From NCBI GenBank assembly GCA_032260445.1, contig JAVVFG010000249.1:1-6467 (forward strand): a DNA stretch of 6,467 nucleotides, given 5' to 3'. Below, one piece after another: positions 1-6,452 of this stretch. The translations under genes were made by a program, and so were the position numbers. The first letter of the stretch is position 1; every line of letters starts with the position of its first letter. Origin of the DNA: JAAYYY01 sp032260445 (lineage in GTDB: Bacteria; Chloroflexota; Anaerolineae; Promineifilales; Promineifilaceae). Under the pieces are notes generated by a model that was given only the letters and a program-made list of their open reading frames with translations, was not told the DNA's origin and did not search any database.

Positions 1-1
1 G

Positions 2-628
2 GTAGAGCGGAAGGAAGCCTGGGCACGCCTGCTACGCTTTGGGCTGGCGCTGGCAGCGGGTGCGGCCCTCTTTCTGCTCCTGGCAGGCGCCGCGATTTCT
101 CTGGGCGCAGCGCCCCTGTTCGCCAGGATGACCTTTACGAGTACCGCCGGCCGGCTGCTCCGTCTTGCCGTTGGCGGGTTGCTCGTGCTGCTGGGACTGC
201 TGCAGTGGCGTGGCGCTACACCCGGCTCTGGCACCGTCTACCAGGTAGTCAAACCGCTCATTGAACGACAGGCCCGTCTCCGCCGCCAGCGTCCGACGCT
301 CTCATTTGGCCTCTTCGGATTTGGCTATATCCTGGCCGGCTTTGGCTGAACGGGGCCGATCCTGGCCGGTCTGGCCGGGCATGCGGTAGCAAGCGGAGGC
401 CGTACCGCCGCTTTCAGCGCCTTTGCGACCACTGCCGTGACGATGGTGCTGTTGATGTTGGCTCTGGCCATCCTCATCGGCACGGCCCAGCAAGAGGTGG
501 TTGCGGTCCTGAAGAAAGGGACGTCACAGATCAGACGCTGGAGCGGCGCCGTCCTGCTCGCGGTTGGCCTCTGGCTGATCGCGCTGGCAGTCTGGGCCGA
601 TTTTTTCGCCCGGATTTTTCCCGTTTAG
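2..628 (+). CDS. CcdA/DsbD-type transmembrane thiol-redox protein, probable selenoprotein (5' part outside window)
   Basis: This is the C-terminal 208 residues, counting the recoded one, of a polytopic membrane protein. CcdA-family proteins carry electrons from cytoplasmic thioredoxin across the membrane to extracytoplasmic thioredoxin-like proteins, using one Cys in TM1 and one in TM4. Five hydrophobic segments are visible, at residues ~13-36, 52-69, 102-126, 138-158 and 176-196; they fit TM2-TM6 of the six-helix fold. TM1 would lie upstream of base 1. TM3 has the family-like 'GGLLVLLGLL'. TM4 reads 'FGYILAGFG-TGA-TGPILAGL', matching the CcdA motif in which C-x-G-P-I-L follows a small-residue helix. 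The only in-frame TGA (347-349, visible residue 116) replaces that Cys, and the visible part contains no other Cys. The frame is open on both sides up to TAG at 626-628. The ATG at 437 has no ribosome binding site. Inferred: TGA is read as selenocysteine, supported by the hairpin that follows. The alternatives are a nonsense mutation or a sequencing error. The family call is strong; the exact subfamily is not. Confidence 0.8.
347..349 (+). other. In-frame TGA at the catalytic cysteine position, candidate selenocysteine codon
   Basis: This TGA is the only stop codon in the frame running from base 2 to 628. It falls in the fourth transmembrane segment of a CcdA-like protein, directly before T-G-P-I-L, where homologues have the redox-active Cys of the C-x-G-P motif. 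A Cys-to-TGA replacement at a catalytic thiol is the classic sign of selenocysteine. A random nonsense mutation would have to hit this one codon by chance. Confidence 0.8.
350..387 (+). promoter_or_regulatory. Bacterial SECIS-like hairpin immediately downstream of the UGA
   Basis: Eleven nucleotides after the UGA, CCUGGCC (361-367) pairs with GGCCGGG (373-379) in a 7-bp stem containing one U-G wobble. It closes a five-base loop, GGUCU (368-372). A short lower helix of GCCG (355-358) with CGGU (384-387) is possible across an internal loop. In the E. coli fdhF SECIS, as I remember it, the stem also starts 11 nt after UGA and the apical loop also contains GGUCU, the part bound by SelB. Here the element lies inside the coding sequence, as bacterial SECIS elements do. 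Several GGCC copies in the area allow competing pairings, so folding should be computed. Confidence 0.75.
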
Positions 629-684
629 CCGTTCACGGGTCTATCTTGTTCGTGCGAGCTGTCAGGTGCCTTGAATTCGCTTTT

Positions 685-702
685 GCACAACCTGTGCTTG
701 TT
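685..702 (+). terminator. Weak terminator-like hairpin after the CcdA-like gene
   Basis: GCACA (685-689) and TGTGC (693-697) form a 5-bp stem with a 3-nt loop, followed by TTGTT. It lies about 57 nt after the stop of the plus-strand gene. The stem is short and the T tract is broken, so this is only a tentative end for the plus-strand transcript. The rest of 629-747 shows no gene or other structure. Confidence 0.25.
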
Positions 703-747
703 AAGCGCTCCAACATCAGTCACCCTTTTTACAGACTAAAGGAATGC

Positions 748-775
748 GGCTGGGGCTTCCTCCGAAGCCCCAGCC
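748..775 (-). terminator. Strong 12-bp hairpin, probable terminator of the protease gene
   Basis: Bases 748-759 and 764-775 are perfect inverted repeats (12 bp, GC-rich) around a 4-nt loop. The hairpin sits 23 nt beyond the protease stop codon. Read on the minus strand it is followed by GCATTCCTTTAG, a weak T-rich tail; on the plus strand no T-rich tail follows. That favours the protease transcript, although so stable a stem between convergent genes may stop polymerase from both sides. Confidence 0.7.
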
Positions 776-798
776 AGCAGTGGGGTAGGGGGGTGGTA

Positions 799-3700
799 TC
801 AGGGCAGTGCGCTGGGCACAATCCGCACCGAGTCGCAGCCGAAGAAAGTGTGCGGGTCGCCGTTGCCGTCGACCCACTGGCCCTTCACGCAAGCTTCTGT
901 ATCGCCAGGGCCTATTCCCGTCTCGCGCACGTGGAAGTGCAGGACCATATCCAGGTCGCCGTCCCGCGTGCTCTCGTCCAGTTCTCGTGAGTCCTCAATG
1001 TGGCCGCGATTGTGTGCCTCAAAGGCGCCGCCGGTCTCGTTCCACACCTCGTCCGGCGGTCCAAAGCGCACGCTCAAGGGATCGATCGTCGTGGCGTCGA
1101 AGGCGAGCGGCAGGCCGTATTCGCCGGCCGTCGTCGTCAAGATCGCCAGCGGGATCACGTCGCGGCTGTCCGGATTGATCGAGTTCGGGAAGCTGCCGGG
1201 CTTGATGTTCAGCGCGACCGGCACGACACACTCGATGTCCAGCTCCACCGTCGCCGTGTTATTGCTCTGGTCCGGGTCGGTGTCCGCGGGGTCCAGCGGC
1301 TGGATCTCGTTCTCGAAGATAAAGGTATGGTGGCTGGCAGCGCCGCAGTTGATCGTGAAGACCTCGAACAGTTCGCGGAGCTCGTTCAGGGCCAGTGCCG
1401 CTTCCGTACTCACCGCCATGGTCGGGGTGACGGTCGCGTCAGGCGGCGCTGTCGCCGTCTGCGTTACCTCCACATCCATCGGCGCCGAGGGCCCGTTGTT
1501 GGTAAACACCTTGCGTAGGGTGATGTCCACATCCTCGCCGACGAGCACCTGCGCCGGCGGATCGACCGCTTCGAAGGAGACGATTTCAAGATCGGCTTCG
1601 GCGACCACCAGCGTGTCTTCGGAAACCGTGTCGTTAGCTGGATCGGGATCGGGGCCGGCCAGATCTTCGACGGTGGCGTTATTGGTGATCGTGGTTGGCC
1701 CGCCGGCGTTGTACACGAGGTCGGCATCGATGAGTACGGTGATCTGGATCACCTCCACGGCGCCGGGAGCCATAGACCCGAGGTTGCAGGTCAGTGTCCC
1801 TGGCGGTCCCTGCATGCAGCCGGCATCGTCGCTCAGGTATGTGACGCCAGCGGGTAAGACGTCGACGACCTCGACGTTTGTCGCCGCGATATCCCCCTCA
1901 TTGGTCACTGTCAGCGTATAGTCGAGCGTTTCGCCAGCAACGGCCGGGTCTGGGTTGTCGCTCTTAGTGATCGACAGGTCGGTCGCCTCGACGCAGTTCG
2001 AGCAGACCAGCGCAAAATGCTGATCGGTTGTGTCGCCGTTATAGGGCACGCCGTCGGCAGCAATGTTCACGGCGCTCACGGTGACGAAATAGCCATCCGC
2101 GGGATTCTGGATGTAAACATTCTCAACGTTGTTCTGGCTATCCGCCGCGCCCCCCGTTGACGACCAGCCGTTGCTGAAAACGTTGCCACGGAATAGCGTT
2201 GTCCCGCGGCTGACGGTGAGATCGAGGTCGTTTACCCAGGCCGCGGTATTGCCGCCGCTGCCGGCGCCCGGCGCATCAGCCCACACCAGGCTGATGCGTA
2301 CCGGCTGCGTTGGATCCGACGGGCCGACGGCCACCGTCCAGTCGTCGCCCGTCGCCCCAAAGATGGTTGTCTGATCCCAGTACAGCGCCGGTTGCGCCGG
2401 GTTGACGACATTGTCCACATTGATCCGGCCCCAGCCTTCGTTATTGTTGGGGATATCGGCCGTATCCATGTCATCGGCGCCGTTGATCAGCAGCGCTTTG
2501 GCCATCGCCGGGCTGGGATCGACACCGGCATTGAAGCTGCGCCACCATTCGGTGATCAGGGCCACGGCACCGGTGGCATGGGGCGCCGCCTGCGAGGTGC
2601 CGCTAAACCAGACGTAGTTGGCGTCAATGACGCCGCTACACGAGCCCCCGCCGAAGCTGCCGGTGGCAGAGCGCAGGGAAGCGACATATGTACCCGGCGC
2701 GGTCACGTGCGGCAGGATGCGGCCATCGAGCGCCGGGCCGCGGCTGCTGAAATTGGCCATGTTGTTGATATTCGTCGGCGTGCCGCAGCCAATCGGCGTG
2801 ACCCATGGATCATTGCGCAAATTCTCCGCAGCGCCGACGACGATCAAGTTCTTGGCCTCCTTTGGCTCGGTAATCGTCGATGCCCCCGGCCCGCTGTTAC
2901 CCGCCGAAAAGACCATGATCAGCGATTCCGCCGCGGCCGCGGTCGCGAAGTCGGCGTCGCCGACCATGAGGTCATGGGTGCGTGCAGCCATCGAGTAGCC
3001 CTGTGCGCCACCAGCGCCGGTAAACCAGCTGTTGTTTGAGGCCACGGCGCCGTTGGTCACCGAGTCCTGGCTCAGCTGCTGCCAGCCACCGGCCGGCGGC
3101 CAGGCGGCGCCGAGCAGCGCATTCTGCACGACCAGCTGGGCGCCCGGCGCCATCCCCTGGCCGAGCAGGAAGCCGTTGGCATCTGTCGTGCCAAGCGAAG
3201 CGTTGCCGGCGACGACGCCGCCGACGTGCGTGCCATGCCCATTCGTATCGGTAGCAGGGGCGCCCGCGTAGCCGACAAAGGCGGCGATACGGCCGGCGAT
3301 GTCCGCGTGCGCCGTCGCGTTGGCGTTGGTGTCCATACCGGTATCGACGACAGCAACGGTCACTCCCGTCCCGTCAAAGCCCGTGTTGGCCAACCAGGTC
3401 TGGTAGCCGGTGAATGGCGTACCCGCGGTGTGGTTGCCGGCAACGATCTGGGCGGACACCTCGTCGTCAAACCCAGGTGTGGGCGAGCTGAAATTCATCC
3501 ACAAGACGGTGCTCAGCTGCGCAACCTCGGCCAGTGACTCGAACGGCAGGGAAGCAATGATCGTGAGGAAGGGGTCCTCTGGAGCGGCGGGATATTCCTG
3601 GATAATTTCCCCGCCGAGGCCGCGGATCGCATCCAGATCGGCTTCCACGCCCTCGCCAGTGAACAGGCTAAGATCAACGTTTTGAATGAGCTGCAGCGGC

Positions 3701-4335
3701 GCCGCCGGCCCGGGAATTGGCTCGCGTGCGAGAAGCGACGGCGCGATGCGATAGGCGGCGTGGTAAACGCCAACCCAGCGCACGAAGGGCAGGGCCTCAA
3801 CCGCCACAGCCTCCTCTGGCGTCATGCGCACAATGTAGGCGAAACTTGGCTGGAACTGCAAGATGAGAGCACCGGCCGCCTCCAGTTCTGCCAGCCACTC
3901 ATCGCGCGTAGGTCCGGCGAACTGCACCAGAAAGAAACCAGCTTCGCCTGGTTCATAGCTCGTTTGCTGGTCCGGCGGCAGTTCCGGCTCACCTTCCAGT
4001 GGATCAAAGCGGAAGCGGTTGAGCAGCAGCTCAAACGTCGCCTCTTGCTGCGTGACGAGGATGCCTTGCGCCTGCAGCATGGCAACGTCACGCGACGGCA
4101 AGATCAGCCAGATGAAACTACCATAGTCGATAACCAGGGAAGGGTGGAGCTGGTCAGCGGCTGCCGCGTAGTCTTGTGGGCGCAACCGGACGGCCTGCAG
4201 CGCGTCGACGCCAGTTTGACTGGTTACTGCCGGAAGGAAAATGGTTGTCGAGCTCTGGGCCACTGCGGTGGGGCCGGCTACCGCGGCAAGCAGCAGAGCC
4301 AGCGACAAAACGACCAACACGAGAAAGCGAGACAT
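799..4335 (-). CDS. Secreted subtilisin-like serine protease (S8, KP-43-like) with DUF11 domains
   Basis: This 1178-residue exported serine endopeptidase should act outside the cell. Residues 1-26 form a signal peptide: MSRF, a hydrophobic core, then cleavage probably after A-V-A. Residues ~27-285 form a long pro-region containing two similar inhibitor-like units (~135-198 and ~221-283). The catalytic domain (~315-640) has the full triad: Asp331 in VAVVDTG, His367 in NGHGTHVGG and Ser581 in SGTSQAAPHATG, with oxyanion Asn480 in FSAGNSGPG. Residues ~650-778 match the KP-43-type C-terminal beta-sandwich (SLVWADAPG, VNDLDLTV, NNVENVYI). A DUF11 domain follows at ~785-905 (DLSITKSDNPDPAVAGETL) and a second, more diverged one at ~912-1036. 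A C-terminal module (~1038-1178) starts ALNIKPGSFPNSINP. No sorting signal or C-terminal membrane helix is seen, so the protein is probably released. The start at 4335 is chosen because AGGAGGT lies 5 nt upstream; the in-frame ATG at 4362 would put charged residues and cysteines ahead of the signal peptide and has no ribosome binding site. The substrate is unknown; nutrient scavenging from protein is the plain guess. Confidence 0.95.
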   Translation of the reverse strand: MSRFLVLVVLSLALLLAAVAGPTAVAQSSTTIFLPAVTSQTGVDALQAVRLRPQDYAAAADQLHPSLVIDYGSFIWLILPSRDVAMLQAQGILVTQQEATFELLLNRFRFDPLEGEPELPPDQQTSYEPGEAGFFLVQFAGPTRDEWLAELEAAGALILQFQPSFAYIVRMTPEEAVAVEALPFVRWVGVYHAAYRIAPSLLAREPIPGPAAPLQLIQNVDLSLFTGEGVEADLDAIRGLGGEIIQEYPAAPEDPFLTIIASLPFESLAEVAQLSTVLWMNFSSPTPGFDDEVSAQIVAGNHTAGTPFTGYQTWLANTGFDGTGVTVAVVDTGMDTNANATAHADIAGRIAAFVGYAGAPATDTNGHGTHVGGVVAGNASLGTTDANGFLLGQGMAPGAQLVVQNALLGAAWPPAGGWQQLSQDSVTNGAVASNNSWFTGAGGAQGYSMAARTHDLMVGDADFATAAAAESLIMVFSAGNSGPGASTITEPKEAKNLIVVGAAENLRNDPWVTPIGCGTPTNINNMANFSSRGPALDGRILPHVTAPGTYVASLRSATGSFGGGSCSGVIDANYVWFSGTSQAAPHATGAVALITEWWRSFNAGVDPSPAMAKALLINGADDMDTADIPNNNEGWGRINVDNVVNPAQPALYWDQTTIFGATGDDWTVAVGPSDPTQPVRISLVWADAPGAGSGGNTAAWVNDLDLTVSRGTTLFRGNVFSNGWSSTGGAADSQNNVENVYIQNPADGYFVTVSAVNIAADGVPYNGDTTDQHFALVCSNCVEATDLSITKSDNPDPAVAGETLDYTLTVTNEGDIAATNVEVVDVLPAGVTYLSDDAGCMQGPPGTLTCNLGSMAPGAVEVIQITVLIDADLVYNAGGPTTITNNATVEDLAGPDPDPANDTVSEDTLVVAEADLEIVSFEAVDPPAQVLVGEDVDITLRKVFTNNGPSAPMDVEVTQTATAPPDATVTPTMAVSTEAALALNELRELFEVFTINCGAASHHTFIFENEIQPLDPADTDPDQSNNTATVELDIECVVPVALNIKPGSFPNSINPDSRDVIPLAILTTTAGEYGLPLAFDATTIDPLSVRFGPPDEVWNETGGAFEAHNRGHIEDSRELDESTRDGDLDMVLHFHVRETGIGPGDTEACVKGQWVDGNGDPHTFFGCDSVRIVPSALP

Positions 4336-4340
4336 GAAAC

Positions 4341-4347
4341 ACCTCCT
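4341..4347 (-). promoter_or_regulatory. Shine-Dalgarno sequence that fixes the protease start
   Basis: On the minus strand AGGAGGT (4347-4341) precedes the ATG at 4335 by 5 nt. It is a near-perfect anti-16S complement and decides in favour of this start over the in-frame ATG at 4362. Confidence 0.85.
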
Positions 4348-4485
4348 GCAGGTGGGTCTCAAGGCATGGTCTCATTGAAAGCACAAACTGCCCGCGACTG
4401 GACTAATCGAGGAACACGACGGACGGCGTCTGCATCAGATTTGGCTGTGTTTGTCGTGTGAGCTGTGGTGGAAGCACCTAGAAGC

Positions 4486-4515
4486 AGTATAAAGCCGCAG
4501 GTGAACAGCCGTCAA
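4486..4515 (-). promoter_or_regulatory. Sigma-70-like promoter upstream of the protease gene
   Basis: On the minus strand a -35 box TTGACG (4515-4510) and a -10 box TATACT (4491-4486) are separated by 18 nt. Each matches consensus at five of six positions. Transcription would start near 4479, leaving a leader of about 145 nt before the protease ATG. The leader (4336-4479) contains no ORF of note and no clear riboswitch or operator. The promoter lies directly beyond the 3' end of the integrase remnant. It is a sequence match only. Confidence 0.5.
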
Positions 4516-4524
4516 GGTAATCTA

Positions 4525-4873
4525 TCATTGTCGCCGGCTGCCACGATTGCGGTTGCCCAGCGCCCAGAACAGCGGTCCCGGCTCGGCGCCGCGCAGCGCC
4601 GAGAGCATCAGGTTGGTGGTGTGTGTAACGATCGGCGAGCGCGCTGCGAATGGCCTGCGTATGCTGACAGCGCAGCCGGTGCCAGGGCACGTTCCATAGG
4701 GTAATGTCAGGGTTACCGAGGCCGAGGTGGGCGATCGTGTCCAGGCAGACGCGCATCGTGCGCCGGCTGCTCGGCGCGAGACCGGCCAGGTACACGGCGG
4801 CCGGATGTTCGTCGACGCGCAGTTCGTCGCGGGGGATGATGTCGGCTGGTTAGCGGGGGGCTGGCAGGCTCAT
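4525..4873 (-). pseudogene. Tyrosine recombinase (phage/Xer-type integrase) remnant
   Basis: Read on the minus strand from ATG at 4873, the frame gives MSLPAPR, a TAA stop at 4852-4850, then DELRVDEHPAAVYLAGLAPS, SRRTMR, and a helical stretch including WHRLRCQHTQAIRSALADRYT. This is the style of the N-terminal core-binding (SAM-like) domain of tyrosine recombinases. At the CA-rich tract around 4614-4626 the frame shifts by one base and resumes as TTNLMLSALRG, the usual end of that domain. It then runs straight into AEPGPLFWALGNRNRGSRRQ and stops at TGA (4527-4525). GPLF-like segments normally occur well inside the catalytic domain, so a piece appears to be deleted at the junction. No catalytic Arg/His/Tyr set remains, so the product cannot recombine DNA. 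The family call rests on recognised sequence style; the reading-frame lesions are directly visible. Confidence 0.65.
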
Positions 4874-4925
4874 CACCGTTCTGGTTGGATCTCATCACTT
4901 CCTAGAACCTGCACATTGGGTTAGC

Positions 4926-4940
4926 TAGTTTCCATTGCGA
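4926..4940 (+). repeat. Left terminal inverted repeat of the IS
   Basis: TAGTTTCCATTGCGA is repeated exactly in reverse complement at 6453-6467. The match stops after these 15 bases: the next bases are AAAGTAA on the left and TTTAAAC on the right, reading inward. Confidence 0.9.
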
Positions 4941-5004
4941 AAAGTAATTGCCAAGGGGAAGGCCTCACTGTAGGTTTGTAAGCAACCAAGCAAAAACAAA
5001 CCAC

Positions 5005-5010
5005 AGGAGG
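5005..5010 (+). promoter_or_regulatory. Ribosome binding site of the transposase gene
   Basis: AGGAGG lies 9 nt before ATG 5020. It supports that start over the in-frame upstream ATG at 4948, whose extra 24 codons would begin just inside the left IS end and read through this site. Confidence 0.75.
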
Positions 5011-5019
5011 CCCGACCCC

Positions 5020-6396
5020 ATGCTAATCGATAAACATCGAGCGGACAACATCTTCCGGCGAGTGCCGGGACTGACCATCAAGATGAACCCTGAACTGGCG
5101 GCCATCGATAAGGTCCTGGACGACGAGGAGCTGTTTGGGCTTCTACGTCGTGACCTGGTGCGCCGGCACCCGCAGACGGAACGCCGGGGGCGCAGGTCGA
5201 CGCCGGTGGAAGTGATTCTGCGCATGCTGACGGTCAAGCATCTCTACGACTTCAGCTATGAGGAGACGGAGCAGCATGTCTCCGACAGCCTGGTGCTGCG
5301 CCAGTTCTGCCGCGTCTACTTCTATGCCGTACCGGACCACACCACGCTTTGTCGCTGGGCCAGGCTCATAAAGCCGGCGACGCTCGCCGCATTCAATGAG
5401 CGGGTGCTGGCGCTGGCCGTCGCCCATAAGTTGACGCGAGGACGAAAGCTGCGCATGGACGGGATGGTCGTGGCAACGAACATCCACTACCCTACCGACA
5501 GCAGCCTGCTGGCTGATGGTGTGCGGGTGTTAGGTCGCAGCCTGACGCGCGCCAAAACCGTTGTCGGGCAGGCCGCGGCGCTGGGTCAAACCGTCTTTCG
5601 CAATCGCACCCGTAGTGCCAAACGAGCTGCTCGAGAAGTAGGCCGACTCAGTCGCCATGGCCGGGAGAAGACATTTCCTGCTTACAAGCGGCTGTTGCAA
5701 ACGGCACGGGCGACGGTACGACAGGTCGAAAAGGTGTTGGTCGCGCTGCAAGCACAAGAGACAACGGCTGGAGACCGGCTCGTGGAGACTATGCAGCTCT
5801 TTCTACCACGCCTCAAGCAGGTGCTGGACCAAACGGTACGCCGTGTCTTTGAAGAGGAGTCGGTGCCTGCCGAAGAGAAGCTGGCAAGCATCTTCGAGGC
5901 GCACAGCAACATCATTCGCCGGGGCAAACCGCGTAAGTCTGCTGAGTTTGGCCACAAAGTCTGGCTGGGTGAAGTTGAGGGTGGCTTCATCGCCCAGTAC
6001 CAGGTCCTCGACGGGAATCCGGCCGATAAGCAGCAGTGGCAGCCGTCTTTGGAGCGTCACATAGAGCTATTCGGCCACCCGCCCTGGCAGGCCAGCGGCG
6101 ACCGGGGTGTCCACTCATCTGACAACGAGACCGTTGCCGAAAAGCTTGGTGTCAAACGAGTGGTGCTACCCAAGCCCGGTTACAAGTCGAAACAGCGACG
6201 GGAACATGAAAAGCAACGCTGGTTCCAACGAGGTCGGCGCTTCCATGCTGGCGTCGAGGGACGAGTTAGCGTCATCTCACGCAAGTACGGCTTGGACCGC
6301 TGCCGCAATCGTGGCCGGATCGGCTTCGATCAATGGGTCGGTTGGGGCGTGATCGCCAACAACCTGACGGCGTTGGGCCGTGGGCTCAGTCCTTGA
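5020..6396 (+). CDS. DDE transposase, ISNCY-like, with DUF772-type N-terminus
   Basis: This 458-residue transposase would cut and join the ends of its own insertion sequence. The N-terminal part (~25-130) resembles the DUF772/InsH-type DNA-binding domain seen in IS5-like and related transposases: TPVEVILRMLTVKHLYDFSY, then VPDHTTLCRWAR. The catalytic part begins at LRMDGMVVATNIHYPTDSSL (first Asp, D147), has a basic helical insertion (~175-300), then VLDGNPADKQQW and the second Asp in SGDRGVHS (D361), and ends with HAGVEGRVSVISRKYGL (Glu, E413) and WVGWGVIANNL. This D-D-E set and the NIHYPTDSSLL block are typical of transposases annotated as ISNCY family. The start at 5020 is supported by AGGAGG at 5005-5010. 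The gene has no frameshift and stops 71 bp before the right IS end, so it looks functional. The family label is from memory; the DDE assignment is read from the motifs. Confidence 0.9.
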   Translation: MLIDKHRADNIFRRVPGLTIKMNPELAAIDKVLDDEELFGLLRRDLVRRHPQTERRGRRSTPVEVILRMLTVKHLYDFSYEETEQHVSDSLVLRQFCRVYFYAVPDHTTLCRWARLIKPATLAAFNERVLALAVAHKLTRGRKLRMDGMVVATNIHYPTDSSLLADGVRVLGRSLTRAKTVVGQAAALGQTVFRNRTRSAKRAAREVGRLSRHGREKTFPAYKRLLQTARATVRQVEKVLVALQAQETTAGDRLVETMQLFLPRLKQVLDQTVRRVFEEESVPAEEKLASIFEAHSNIIRRGKPRKSAEFGHKVWLGEVEGGFIAQYQVLDGNPADKQQWQPSLERHIELFGHPPWQASGDRGVHSSDNETVAEKLGVKRVVLPKPGYKSKQRREHEKQRWFQRGRRFHAGVEGRVSVISRKYGLDRCRNRGRIGFDQWVGWGVIANNLTALGRGLSP

Positions 6397-6426
6397 TGGT
6401 TCAGTTGTTAAAGAACGACTGTCCGC

Positions 6427-6448
6427 GGAGCAATAGTGCTCCTCAGTT
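6427..6448 (+). terminator. Small hairpin after the transposase gene, possible terminator
   Basis: GGAGCA (6427-6432) and TGCTCC (6437-6442) form a 6-bp stem with a 4-nt loop, followed by TCAGTTT. It lies between the transposase stop and the right terminal repeat. It may end the transposase transcript, but the T tract is short. Confidence 0.35.
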
Positions 6449-6452
6449 TAAA

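Noticed and set aside
128..628. Two separate small membrane proteins, 128-349 and 437-628
   Set aside because: They are in the same frame with open coding sequence between them, neither start has a convincing ribosome binding site, and together they make TM2-TM6 of one CcdA-like fold. The stop between them is better explained as selenocysteine.
848..1921. Long plus-strand open frame of 357 codons
   Set aside because: It is antisense to the protease, low in complexity (rich in Ser/Val/Ala), and has no recognisable domain. It is a by-product of GC-rich codon use on the opposite strand.
4336..4362. Upstream ATG start for the protease at 4362
   Set aside because: It would place MRPTCRRCF ahead of a normal signal peptide, and its sequence would overlap the perfect Shine-Dalgarno that serves the ATG at 4335.
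3682..4461. Plus-strand open frame of 259 codons opposite the protease N-terminus
   Set aside because: It has no recognisable domain and no ribosome binding site, and it overlaps the well-supported signal peptide and pro-region of the protease on the other strand.
4948..5019. Upstream start of the transposase at 4948
   Set aside because: AGGAGG at 5005-5010 points to ATG 5020, and family similarity begins at MLIDKHRADN, as far as I can recognise it.
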